From Sporomusa acidovorans (GTDB taxonomy: Bacteria; Bacillota; Negativicutes; Sporomusales; Sporomusaceae), in assembly GCF_900101845.1 (NCBI RefSeq), contig NZ_FNAM01000014.1, positions 1 to 64,000 of the forward strand: a stretch of DNA of 64,000 nt, written 5' to 3'. The notes below the pieces were generated by a model. That model made no database searches. It saw nothing but the letters and a program-made list of their open reading frames with translations, and had not been told where the DNA came from. Both the position numbers and the translations under genes were made by a program. Below are positions 43,519 to 52,413 of the stretch, in pieces. Numbering within the stretch: the stretch's first letter is position 1; each line of letters begins with the position of its first letter.

Positions 43519-44799
43519 CTGAGCATAGCAGGTAAGTCAATAGTCGTGATTGCCGATGATTTGACTGGCGCGAACGATACCGGGTTACAGTTTGCGCGCA
43601 ATGGATTATCAACAGAAGTTATTTTAGAGGGGAACTCCATAACAAGTTCTACCGGCAAAGTGGTTGTGGTTGCCGACACGAACAGCCGGGCGCTGCCTGC
43701 CGAAGAGGCTTACCGCAAGGTAAACCAAGTGGCAAAACAGGCCCAGGCTGCCGGTTTTTCTCACTTTTATAAAAAGATTGATTCTACTTTGCGCGGAAAC
43801 ATCGGTGTTGAATTAAACGCCATTCTCGACTTGGAAATTCATGACTTTGCTTTTGTAATGCCCGCATTTCCTAAGAATGGGCGCACAACAGTGGGAGGAC
43901 ATCATCTTCTGCAGGGAGTTCCGCTGGCAGCCACGGAGATTGCTTGCGACCCCAAGTGTCCTGTTCATGAAACTATACTGCCGGCGTTGCTGGCAGCACA
44001 GTCCGGTGGCAAGGTAGGGCATATTGGCATCAAGGAAATTTGTCAGGGGGAAGAGGCGATCATTGCGGCTATCCGGGGCTATTTGGCTGAAGGCTGCCGG
44101 ATTGTGAGCTGCGATGCCTGGCAGGAAGACCATTTTCCCATAGCTATTCAGGCTGTGTCTAAAATATCGGAACGCGTTCTCTGGGTTGGATCGGCCGGGC
44201 TGGCTGAGTATATACCGCAACTGTTACTGGGCTTAAGTAAAAAAGCGGAGAAGAAAAAGCCGGTGCTGGTTATTGCCGGTAGTATCAGCTCAGTAACTAG
44301 AGAACAAGTCAAACGGCTTTTGGACAAAAATTATGTGTTGGTCGAAGTAATCGTTAGTAGTTTTCCCTGGCAGAAAGCTCATTTTGATTCCTGTTTACGG
44401 CATGCGCTTATTCATTTAGCCAACGGGAAAAATGTTGTGCTGGCTTCAGGCTACCAGGAAGATGCATTGGAGCAGGCTAAAAGTATTGGTGCAAAATATG
44501 GTATGCCACTGGCAAAGATCAGCGAAAGTGTTTCTGAAGTCCTTGGTTGGCTGGGTTCTGCCATATTGGCAAAGCAGGAAATATCCTGTATGGTTTTGAC
44601 CGGCGGGGACACGGCTGCTGCCGTTTGTCAGGCACTTGGCGTGACAGGCATCCGTATTCTGGAGGAACTGGCGCCGGCCATGCCGCTTGGTGAAATGGAA
44701 ACAGCAACAGGAAAAACAATACATGTTCTCACAAAAGCAGGTGCATTCGGTACTCCCGATGTTTTAGTCAAGGCACTTGAGCAAATGCAAAGGAGATAA
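43519..44799 (+). CDS. DUF1537 four-carbon acid sugar kinase 1
   Basis: About 426 residues. The N-terminal domain begins SIVVIADDLTGANDTGLQFA, with substrate-binding KKIDSTLRGN near residue 85. The C-terminal ATP domain has VLTGGDTAAAVCQALG and TKAGAFGTPDVL. DUF1537 enzymes phosphorylate four-carbon acid sugars such as D-threonate or D-erythronate at O4. The start is uncertain: no ATG fits; GTG 43546 would cut off the first strand, whereas CTG 43519 (or ATT 43516) lies 8 nt after GGGGG. PdxA2 follows 5 bp downstream, the classical partner. Confidence 0.88.
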   Translation: MSIAGKSIVVIADDLTGANDTGLQFARNGLSTEVILEGNSITSSTGKVVVVADTNSRALPAEEAYRKVNQVAKQAQAAGFSHFYKKIDSTLRGNIGVELNAILDLEIHDFAFVMPAFPKNGRTTVGGHHLLQGVPLAATEIACDPKCPVHETILPALLAAQSGGKVGHIGIKEICQGEEAIIAAIRGYLAEGCRIVSCDAWQEDHFPIAIQAVSKISERVLWVGSAGLAEYIPQLLLGLSKKAEKKKPVLVIAGSISSVTREQVKRLLDKNYVLVEVIVSSFPWQKAHFDSCLRHALIHLANGKNVVLASGYQEDALEQAKSIGAKYGMPLAKISESVSEVLGWLGSAILAKQEISCMVLTGGDTAAAVCQALGVTGIRILEELAPAMPLGEMETATGKTIHVLTKAGAFGTPDVLVKALEQMQRR

Positions 44800-44804
44800 A
44801 CGCA

Positions 44805-45806
44805 ATGGAACAACGACCAATTTTGGCTATTACGATGGGGGATGCCGCAGGCTGTGGCCCTGAAGTCATTGTGAAGGCTTTAAATGATGAAAAAGTGTAT
44901 CAATTATGCTGTCCGCTGGTGTTTGGCGATGCGGCAAGAATCAAGCTGGCTGCCGGCATTGTTGGTAGCCAGCTGGTGATACAGCGGGTTGTCGGTGCCC
45001 GGGAAGGCGATTATCAATATGGAAAAATTGATGTTCTGGATTTTGCCAATATTCCGGCAGATCTTCCTTTTGGCCAGGTGGATGCCAGAGCCGGTCACGC
45101 CGCTTACGAATATTTAGCGGGTGCGATTGAACAGGCCATGCAAAAGACGGTAGCCGCCGTTGTTACGGCGCCGCTTAACAAAGAAGCTCTCCATAAAGGC
45201 GGGCATAATTTTCCGGGGCATACTGAGATTCTGGCCCAGCTCAGCCATACCGACGATTATGCCATGATGCTGGCCGGCGATGCCCTGCGGGTCATTCATG
45301 TAACAACGCATGTTTCGATGCGGGAAGCGGCCGACCTTATTACCCGGGAACGGGTGCTTAAAATTATTTCTTTGGCCGATCGTACGTTGCGTCTGCTGGG
45401 AATTGAAACCCCAAGAATCGCTGTTGCCGGCTTTAATGCGCATGCAGGCGAAAATGGCTTGTTTGGGCGGGAAGAAATTGAGGAAATTAACCCGGCAATA
45501 GCAGCGGCAAAGGCACAGGGGATACAGGTTACCGGCCCGGTTCCGCCTGATACCGTGTTTTTCCGGGCTGCACGCCGTAAGGAATTCGATATTGTCGTTG
45601 TTATGTATCACGACCAAGGGCATATTCCTATTAAACTTTTAGGTTTTGAGGATGGCATCAATGTTACGGTCGGTCTGCCGTTTCTCCGCACGTCGGTTGA
45701 CCACGGAACAGCGTTTGATATTGCCGGCAAGGGATTAGCCGATAGCGGCAGCATGACTGCCGCCATTGAGTTTGCCGCGCATGTGGCCCGCGGTGCGCAT
45801 CAGTAG
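44805..45806 (+). CDS. pdxA2: PdxA2-type 4-phospho-acid-sugar dehydrogenase
   Basis: 333 residues of the PdxA family. Metal-binding His are in FPGHTEILAQL, TTHVSMREAADL and MYHDQGHIPIKLLGFEDGIN; the last block is typical of PdxA2 rather than vitamin B6 PdxA. It oxidises 4-phospho-threonate or 4-phospho-erythronate at C3 with NAD+, with decarboxylation to dihydroxyacetone phosphate. It starts 5 bp after the kinase gene with SD AAAGGAGA and is followed 36 bp later by a LarA homologue. The three genes look like one tetronate module. Confidence 0.9.
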   Translation: MEQRPILAITMGDAAGCGPEVIVKALNDEKVYQLCCPLVFGDAARIKLAAGIVGSQLVIQRVVGAREGDYQYGKIDVLDFANIPADLPFGQVDARAGHAAYEYLAGAIEQAMQKTVAAVVTAPLNKEALHKGGHNFPGHTEILAQLSHTDDYAMMLAGDALRVIHVTTHVSMREAADLITRERVLKIISLADRTLRLLGIETPRIAVAGFNAHAGENGLFGREEIEEINPAIAAAKAQGIQVTGPVPPDTVFFRAARRKEFDIVVVMYHDQGHIPIKLLGFEDGINVTVGLPFLRTSVDHGTAFDIAGKGLADSGSMTAAIEFAAHVARGAHQ

Positions 45807-45842
45807 ATGATAGTTAAATAAATGTGATAGAGGTGTAGGAAG

Positions 45843-47132
45843 ATGAGAAAATTTACGTTGAAGTATGGCAAGGAAGAGATGAGTTTTTCTATCCCCAGTG
45901 AACAGTTGCTCCACGAAATCGTTGGTAAAGAGTATCCGCCGATTAGCGATATTCCGGGGGCTGTGCGCCAGGCCTTGGCTAAGCCCATTGATGCACCGCC
46001 GCTTGCTGAACTGGTAAGGCCTGGTGAAACCGTGGCAATCGCCGTTAGCGATATTACCCGCGCCTGGCAGCAGATGCCGCTGGTATTGCCGGAAGTGATT
46101 GCCACTTTGAACAAAGCCGGTGTACCGGACAGCAATATTACCATTATCATCGCCGTAGGCGGACACCGTAAAAATACCGAAGAAGAGTTTGTTCAACTGT
46201 GCGGCAAAGAAATTTATGATCGAATTAAAATCGTAAATCATGATGCCTTTGATGCCGATAATATGGTGTATTTAGGGAAAACGAGTACAGGCACCGAAGT
46301 TTCCATTAATAAAATCGCGGCCGATGCCGATCGCCTAATTCTGACAGGCGGTATTATTTATCACTATATGGCTGGATTTGGCGGCGGCCGCAAGAGCATT
46401 ATTCCCGGCATCAGTTCCATAAAAACCATTCGCCAGAACCATTTATGGGGACTTGGCCGTGAGGTAGGCGCCGGTTCTAATCCGAATGCTGCCTCCAGGA
46501 AAACACTGGGGAATGAATTGCATGAAGATATGATGGAAATTGCCGGTTTTGTTAAACCAGACTTTATTGTCAATATGGTGCCGACGCCTGAGGGAAAATT
46601 TGGCGGCGTATTCGCCGGCAACTGGGTTTCTGCCTGGAAGGAAGGCTGCAAATTAGTGGATCAGCTTTACGGTGTGGAAATTGACAGCCTTGCCGATATT
46701 GTCATTACCACAGCAGGCGGCTTCCCAAAGGATATTAATTTATATCAAACCGGCAAAACTATGGATAATGCCTATTATGCCGTAAAAAAAGGCGGTGTGG
46801 TCGTACTGTTAAGCGAGTGCGCCGATATTTATGAGCCGGAGGAATTCTCCCGCTGGTTTAAATATGACGATAAGGTGTCAATGGAAAAAGCATTGCGTGC
46901 AGACTTTGGGATTCCCGGTTGGGTAGCCCTAAAAGAAGTGGAATGCAGTAATCATGCCACCTATATCATGATAACCCGTGCCGAAAATGCCGAGTTTGTC
47001 CGCAAAACCGGCATGATTCCTACAACCAGCATTGAAGAAGCACTCAAAATCGCCAGAGAAAAATGCGGTGTGGCGAAACCCACCTATACCGTGATGCCGC
47101 AGGGGGCCAATACACTGCCTATTTTGCGGTAA
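45843..47132 (+). CDS. larA: LarA-family nickel-pincer racemase/epimerase
   Basis: 429 residues. The catalytic His is in AVGGHRKNTEEEF and the second in GIIYHYMAGFGGGRKSIIPG, which also carries the Lys that binds the nickel-pincer nucleotide. The nickel-ligand His is in IRQNHLWG, and NLYQTGKTMDNA supplies Gln and Lys substrate contacts. LarA interconverts lactate enantiomers, and the wider family epimerises other 2-hydroxy acids. Directly after kinase and PdxA2 it more likely inverts C2 of a tetronate so the kinase can use it. Lactate remains possible because an Etf-linked GlcD dehydrogenase lies 16 kb on. The cofactor needs LarB, LarC and LarE, none of which is in the window. Confidence 0.87.
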   Translation: MRKFTLKYGKEEMSFSIPSEQLLHEIVGKEYPPISDIPGAVRQALAKPIDAPPLAELVRPGETVAIAVSDITRAWQQMPLVLPEVIATLNKAGVPDSNITIIIAVGGHRKNTEEEFVQLCGKEIYDRIKIVNHDAFDADNMVYLGKTSTGTEVSINKIAADADRLILTGGIIYHYMAGFGGGRKSIIPGISSIKTIRQNHLWGLGREVGAGSNPNAASRKTLGNELHEDMMEIAGFVKPDFIVNMVPTPEGKFGGVFAGNWVSAWKEGCKLVDQLYGVEIDSLADIVITTAGGFPKDINLYQTGKTMDNAYYAVKKGGVVVLLSECADIYEPEEFSRWFKYDDKVSMEKALRADFGIPGWVALKEVECSNHATYIMITRAENAEFVRKTGMIPTTSIEEALKIAREKCGVAKPTYTVMPQGANTLPILR

Positions 47133-47148
47133 TCAAGTGATGTAAGAG

Positions 47149-47232
47149 TCCGCTAAGGCTTTTCTGTTTGCCGCATGCCGTTATAGAAACGGTGGTAAGC
47201 GGCAATCCGTTAAGTTTTTAGCGGATTTTTTT
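47149..47232 (+). terminator. Terminator after larA
   Basis: TCCGCTAA (47149-47156) pairs with TTAGCGGA (47218-47225), followed by seven T. A nested hairpin GCCGC/GCGGC lies inside. Downstream to 47615 (about 380 bp) I see no gene. One frame from about 47281 reads like a decayed coding remnant (IELSEIENAEAVLAKAAKRD) before stops, which I do not recognise. A 12-bp palindrome, CCCTGGCCAGGG, lies at 47532-47543. Confidence 0.75.
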
Positions 47233-47615
47233 TACTGCTGTCGCTGCGCTGTGTACTGGGAGTCGGGGTTGGCGGATATAACCACCGTTATAGAACTGAG
47301 TGAGATAGAAAATGCCGAGGCTGTGCTCGCCAAGGCCGCGAAAAGAGATTTTTTTGGATATAAACGGGAAATATAAGGAGATATGGCTCGATTTTGCCGT
47401 AAATTTGCTGTAATGGGCAAAAATGGAATGCGGAGTGCAATATATTCATGATGCTCATCAATAAACTACAGAGGTAATTGAGCGACAATTGGCAAATATG
47501 TAAAGATAATAAATCTTTTGATTGAAGGTTTCCCTGGCCAGGGTCATCATAGTACCGTTGGAGGTGATAAAATCAGAATAATCAATAAGGTACTCAAAAA
47601 TAAAAGGAGGACATT

Positions 47616-48935
47616 ATGGCAAGTACAACAGTGAATGTGGAAAAAACAATCAGCAAGCTGCGCTGGCATTTATTGCCGTATTTGATGTTGCTGTATATCA
47701 TGGCGATGATTGACAGAGTAAACATCGGTTTTGCTGCCTTGCAAATGAATCAGGAATTGGGTATAACCCCAAGTATGTTTGGCTTTATCGCTGGTATCTT
47801 CTTTATTGCTTATTTCTTTTTTGAAGTTCCTAGTAATGTTATTATGCACAGAGTCGGAGCCCGTAAATGGATTACCCGAATTCTTATCAGCTGGGGTTTG
47901 GTTACTGTATTTACAGGCTTTGTTCACACTTCAACTCAGTTCGCCATTCTTCGCGTTTTGCTTGGTGTTGCTGAAGCTGGCTTTTATCCCTGTATCATCT
48001 TGTATTTAACCTTCTGGTTCCCTGGCAAGTATTTTGCCAGCGCCGTTTCCATTTTTATGTGCGGTATGGCGTTGGCCAATATTATAACCGGCCCGATTTC
48101 GACCTGGATCATGGATAATGTTATGTGGTTGGACTTAGCCGGCTGGCGCTGGTTGTTCATCATTGAAGGAGCACCGGCGGTACTGCTTGGGTTTATAACC
48201 TATTTCACGATGATTGACCGTCCGGATCAGGCAAAATTCCTGGACAAAGATGAGAAAGAATGGCTGCTTGCCGAATTGCAAAAAGAGCATGAAGCAAAAC
48301 TGGCGCAAGTGCCTGCCAACAAATGGGAAGTATTCAAAATGGGCAAAGTTTGGCACCTGTCCTTCTGCTACTTGTGCTATGTTATCGCCTTATACGGCTT
48401 GGGATTGTGGATGCCGCAGATTATTAAAGGCCTGTCAAAGGCGCTGAGTATCACTAACATTGGCCTTATTTCCACTATTCCTTATTTCTTTGCGGTAGTT
48501 GCGATGGTGCTTTGCGCCCGCCATTCGGACAATACCGGAGAACGCCGGTACCATGGGTCTCTGCCGATCGCGCTATCCTTTTTCGGCTTGATCGGTTTGA
48601 CTATGACCAATGATTTGTATATATCTATGGCGCTTATTTGCTTAAGCCAGATGGGTATCTACTGCTTTGTCGGCACTTTCTGGGTTTTCCCGAATATGTA
48701 TCTGACAGAGGCTACGGCAGCAGTTGGTATTGCTATCATTAACTCGACGGCTAACCTGGGAGGCTTTATTGGGCCTTATGTCGTAGGCTTCCTCAAAGAT
48801 ATGAGCGGCGGTTCCACGACCTTGAGCATGTACTTCCTGGCATCTTTTGCCATTATGGGAACGCTATCTGTACTTGCTCTTGGCAAAAAAAGCGAACCCG
48901 GAGTTACTGATGCATCAACCCCGGTAGCGAAGTAG
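47616..48935 (+). CDS. MFS transporter, ACS family (organic/sugar-acid carrier)
   Basis: A 439-residue, 12-segment carrier. It starts with a cytoplasmic helix (VEKTISKLRWHLLPYLMLLYI), then MIDRVNIGFAALQMN and the loop VGARKWITRILISWG, all typical of the tartrate/phthalate branch of the anion:cation symporters. ATG 47616 has SD AAAGGAGG. It stands between the tetronate module and the two-component genes with terminators on both sides, so it is probably its own transcript. Substrate likely a tetronate or related acid (inference). Confidence 0.87.
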   Translation: MASTTVNVEKTISKLRWHLLPYLMLLYIMAMIDRVNIGFAALQMNQELGITPSMFGFIAGIFFIAYFFFEVPSNVIMHRVGARKWITRILISWGLVTVFTGFVHTSTQFAILRVLLGVAEAGFYPCIILYLTFWFPGKYFASAVSIFMCGMALANIITGPISTWIMDNVMWLDLAGWRWLFIIEGAPAVLLGFITYFTMIDRPDQAKFLDKDEKEWLLAELQKEHEAKLAQVPANKWEVFKMGKVWHLSFCYLCYVIALYGLGLWMPQIIKGLSKALSITNIGLISTIPYFFAVVAMVLCARHSDNTGERRYHGSLPIALSFFGLIGLTMTNDLYISMALICLSQMGIYCFVGTFWVFPNMYLTEATAAVGIAIINSTANLGGFIGPYVVGFLKDMSGGSTTLSMYFLASFAIMGTLSVLALGKKSEPGVTDASTPVAK

Positions 48936-48948
48936 TTCTGTGAAAAGT

Positions 48949-48990
48949 AAAAAGGGGTTGCGGAGGAGATATCCCCCGCAGCCCTTTTTT
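48949..48990 (+). terminator. Terminator after the MFS gene
   Basis: AAAAAGGGGTTGCGG pairs with CCGCAGCCCTTTTTT. It is followed three bases later by repeat B copy 3. Confidence 0.85.
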
Positions 48991-48993
48991 CCA

Positions 48994-49103
48994 TTATCAG
49001 AAAGGTTAACCTTTCTGATAAAAAGTAAGAACGACTATACCCCCTAAAGGGGTACAGGTGGCTTCTGCCGGCGTCCTGAGGGACTTGGCACAAGCCCCAA
49101 GTC
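48994..49103 (+). repeat. Palindromic repeat family B, copy 3 (divergent)
   Basis: It opens with a perfect 28-bp palindrome (48994-49021; arms TTATCAGAAAGGTT and AACCTTTCTGATAA). Hairpins follow: ACCCCCTAAAGGGGT (49037-49051) and GGACTTGG/CCAAGTC (49081-49103). The first hairpin has the same GGTTAACC centre as copy 1, and the TAAAGGG module also occurs in copy 2. It fills the gap before the sensor-kinase gene. Confidence 0.65.
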
Positions 49104-49202
49104 TTTTCGTATATTTAGCGCTTAGGCAGGAATTTTATTGTCAAATGGAGTAAATAATTAGCGATGACAGACATATTTAGAAAAGGTCACGAGGTAGTTT
49201 GT

Positions 49203-50774
49203 ATGTCCAGTAATGTTACTAACAAAATAAAAGAAACTTTTCAGGTGGACATTGTTGGCGATCAGCAGTTCGATTGGGGCGAGCAGCACTGGCTGCAGTT
49301 GGATCCGGGCAATGCCGAGCTTCAGCCGACTGTATCCGTAGCAACGGTTTATCCCGGCGCGGAGCAACTGTCCCATATGCATTCCGGTTTTACGGAAATT
49401 ATTATTGGCCTTGAGGGCGAAACAACTCATTGGTGCAATGAGCGGAAAATAAAGCTGGACAAAGGTAAAGTCGGCTATGTCCGTGAGGGCAGTCAGCATC
49501 GAATTGTGAATACCTCGCAGCAGCAGAGTTCTTTTTTGAGTGTTGTTTACTCAACAATTCCTAAGCCGTTAAAAGAGGTAATTAGTAGCTGGGATATTGA
49601 ACTTAGTGAAGTGGCTAAACTAATTAACCTGGATGCTATTGTTGAAAAGTTTGCGCAATCTGTGCAAATGACCGTGACACTTATCGACACGGCTGGTAAT
49701 TTTTTAACCGACAAAGAAAATTTACCGGAAATTTGTCAGTGCTGCATGCAGGGCAAATCAGGGGATTGTATTTTAAACACGGCAACTGTAGAGCGGCCGA
49801 TGGAACAGAGGATTTTTCATTGCAAGTTTGGTGTGTCGGCAATCCAAAGCCCGTTTATCATTAATGGCCGGGTGCTTGGTTATTTAGGGTGCGGTTATGG
49901 CAGACTGTCGACAAACATAACCCAGGTTGAGCCTATTTCCGATAAGTTTGCCGCCGACAGTGCCCAGGAGGCTTATTTTAAACTGAACTTTATCCATCGC
50001 AATCACCTGAATTCCGTGGCTGAGACGCTGTCATTAGTGAGTGCTTCGCTTATTCAGCTAATGATCAACTCGTTGAAAGAAAAAGAATTAAGCGACTACC
50101 GAATCAATTTATCGCAGGAGAGAGAGAAGCAAGCGTTGCTGCATCACTCGCTCAGTCAGGCCCGGCTCAAATTTTTAGAGTCGCAAGTCAATCCCCATTT
50201 TCTTTTTAACACGTTAAATACTATTGCGCAGCAGGCTGAAATGGACGGCGCCAGCAAATTGGCTTCCTTAACCTACTCGCTTTCCAATCTGCTTCGCTTA
50301 AGCCTGGGAAAGGCCGATTCATTAGTGACAATTGAAGAAGAGTTAAGCTATATTAAAGATTATCTTTTTATTCAGCAGACACGGTTTCCTAAGAAATTTA
50401 CGGTTACCATTAGCATTGAGCCTGAGATTCTAGAAATTAAAATCCCTTTTATGACCATCATGGTTCTTATAGAAAATTCAATATTGCACGGCTTTAAGGA
50501 TGTCCGCCGGGAAGGAAAGCTGGTTATTCGCGGCTATAAAGAAGGACCCTGCGGGGTTATCGAAGTTCAGGACAATGGCTGCGGCATACCGGATAATATT
50601 GTGGCAGCAGTGCGGGAACTCCCTAATCACGAGTATGATCCGCCAAGTCTGAAAGGAATTGGCATTAAAAATATTTTCTTGCGCTTAAAGCATTATTACG
50701 GAGAACTTTTTGAGTTTACCATAAGCCGGTCTAAGACGGGCGGAACCTTGGCCAGGATTGTGTTGCCGTTATAA
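49203..50774 (+). CDS. Soluble cupin-PocR-LytS-type sensor histidine kinase
   Basis: About 523 residues with no membrane segment. An N-terminal cupin (about 15-110; HMHSGFTEIIIGLEGETTHW and GYVREGSQHRIVN supply the metal-type His/Glu pattern) precedes a PocR-type ligand domain (about 120-245) rich in Cys: CQCCMQGKSGDC and FHCKFG. Then comes a His_kinase domain with phospho-acceptor His in SQVNPHFLFNTLNT and an ATPase domain ending VQDNGCGIPDN and KGIGIKNIFLRLKH. It should sense a cytoplasmic small molecule. ATG 49203 is preferred (GAGGT, 7-8 nt); ATG 49164 would add 13 residues. The AraC response regulator follows 30 bp on, as its partner. Confidence 0.88.
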   Translation: MSSNVTNKIKETFQVDIVGDQQFDWGEQHWLQLDPGNAELQPTVSVATVYPGAEQLSHMHSGFTEIIIGLEGETTHWCNERKIKLDKGKVGYVREGSQHRIVNTSQQQSSFLSVVYSTIPKPLKEVISSWDIELSEVAKLINLDAIVEKFAQSVQMTVTLIDTAGNFLTDKENLPEICQCCMQGKSGDCILNTATVERPMEQRIFHCKFGVSAIQSPFIINGRVLGYLGCGYGRLSTNITQVEPISDKFAADSAQEAYFKLNFIHRNHLNSVAETLSLVSASLIQLMINSLKEKELSDYRINLSQEREKQALLHHSLSQARLKFLESQVNPHFLFNTLNTIAQQAEMDGASKLASLTYSLSNLLRLSLGKADSLVTIEEELSYIKDYLFIQQTRFPKKFTVTISIEPEILEIKIPFMTIMVLIENSILHGFKDVRREGKLVIRGYKEGPCGVIEVQDNGCGIPDNIVAAVRELPNHEYDPPSLKGIGIKNIFLRLKHYYGELFEFTISRSKTGGTLARIVLPL

Positions 50775-50804
50775 CTTCAACGCGAGTGATTAGGAGGAGT
50801 ACAA

Positions 50805-52370
50805 ATGTACAAAATGGTTATTGCCGATGACGAGCCTGCGGTGCGACAATACCTGCGCTATATTGTCAAACAGTACAATTTGCCTTTTCAAATTTGCGGT
50901 GAGGCAGAAGATGGCGCACAGGCCGTACATTTGGTCGACATGCATCAACCGGAATTTGTTATCCTTGATATTAATATGCCGATTATGAATGGCCTTGAGG
51001 CGGCTAAAGCTATCAGGAAAAAGTATCGGGAAACCATGATTTATATCCTAACCGCCTATAGCCAGTTTGATTACGCCCACCAGGCAGTACAAACACACGT
51101 GGCCGATTATTTGCTTAAACCCATCAAGCCGGCTCAGTTGGTTGAGACTCTTCGCAAAGGCATTGCCGCCGCCTTGAGCCAGCGGATGTCGAAACAACGG
51201 CTGGAACGCCTGGAACAGCAAATCGCCAAGGACAGACCTGTGGTGGCGCAACAGCGATTGTTTGACTTATTAAAGAACGATAGTGTAAATCCTAATGCTT
51301 TGAAAATACTCAGAAGTATCTCGAAAAAGGATGATTTTACGCCACAGGCAGTTATTTCGGTTTCCTATTGGTTTAATGCGGAACACCTGCCTGTGGGAAT
51401 TGAGGTGCATCTGCTGCAGGAAGCACAGGACTTTCTGGGGGAACAGGCAATTCTTGCTTCCTTTAGTGATGAAATCGTGATGCTTGTTGCCAATTGGGAT
51501 CATGGGCTGCGCTGGGCCTTGCAAAATCGACTTGAAGACTGGGAAAGCAAGTATGCCATTACAATTTGCGCCGGAATCAGTTTGGTGACAGATCCTTCGC
51601 AAATTGGCAGGGATTATAAACATGCGAAAAAGAAACGGGAAGCGGGAATGTTTTGGCGTCAACAGGGCCTGTTAGTCATTGACGGCACTGTTGAAGGATC
51701 TAAAGAAATCGAATGCGAAGCTATCCAGAAACAGATTCGGCAGTATGTGCTGGAACGTAAACCCGAAAAGGCGAAAGTGGCGTTTCGTCAATTCTTGAGT
51801 GAGGCAAAACAAAGCTTTTGTCAGCCTGAATATATGTATGCCGCCATTATAAAAATTGCCAACAACCTTATCGAAAAATATGCGGAGTACATGATTTCGG
51901 CCGATGAGGCCGGGAAGCTCCGCAAGAACTTTCTTGCTGAAGTTAACCGGGCAGTTTCCGTAGATGATTTGGAACAATGTTTATGCGTCTTGATCGATAA
52001 GCTGGAGAGCAATAGCGGCTCTTTGGAACAAAATCAGGCTGAACAGGCTGTTAAATGGGCAATCGAGTATATTAATACCAATTATCATAAAGATCTTACG
52101 CTTGAGCAGTTTGCCGAGAAATTATTCATGAGCACAGGGTACTTCTGTCGCATATTCAAGAAATACGCCGGTGAAGGCTATGCAACCTACCTAACCAATA
52201 TTCGTCTGGAAAAAGCCAAAGAGATCTTACTGACAGGCCGGTATACGGTAAATGAGGTTGCCCGGATGGTTGGGTTTCGTGACGCCAGTTATTTTAGCAG
52301 TGTTTTCAAAAAGCATTATCACCAGTCGCCAAGCGCATTTACTGCGTCTGCAGGCAAGGCGGGCTCCTGA
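50805..52370 (+). CDS. AraC-type response regulator
   Basis: 521 residues. The receiver domain (1-120) has the acidic pocket in VIADDEP, phospho-acceptor Asp55 in VILDINMP and Lys in LLKPIKPAQ. A long linker region (about 135-410) follows, then an AraC double HTH (about 420-515) with FAEKLFMSTGYFCRIFKKY and VNEVARMVGFRDASYFSSVFKKH. YesN-type regulators like this activate sugar and sugar-acid operons. It is co-directional with its kinase and with the DapA-type aldolase 44 bp downstream, its likely target along with the dehydratase after it. SD AGGAGG. Confidence 0.92.
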   Translation: MYKMVIADDEPAVRQYLRYIVKQYNLPFQICGEAEDGAQAVHLVDMHQPEFVILDINMPIMNGLEAAKAIRKKYRETMIYILTAYSQFDYAHQAVQTHVADYLLKPIKPAQLVETLRKGIAAALSQRMSKQRLERLEQQIAKDRPVVAQQRLFDLLKNDSVNPNALKILRSISKKDDFTPQAVISVSYWFNAEHLPVGIEVHLLQEAQDFLGEQAILASFSDEIVMLVANWDHGLRWALQNRLEDWESKYAITICAGISLVTDPSQIGRDYKHAKKKREAGMFWRQQGLLVIDGTVEGSKEIECEAIQKQIRQYVLERKPEKAKVAFRQFLSEAKQSFCQPEYMYAAIIKIANNLIEKYAEYMISADEAGKLRKNFLAEVNRAVSVDDLEQCLCVLIDKLESNSGSLEQNQAEQAVKWAIEYINTNYHKDLTLEQFAEKLFMSTGYFCRIFKKYAGEGYATYLTNIRLEKAKEILLTGRYTVNEVARMVGFRDASYFSSVFKKHYHQSPSAFTASAGKAGS

Positions 52371-52413
52371 TCAACATTAGTTTACATTAAAAATATAAAT
52401 CTGAGGTGATCAC

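Noticed and set aside
43093-49103. Family A and B repeats as a CRISPR array
   Set aside because: Copies are isolated, tens of kilobases apart, with no regular spacers and no cas genes.
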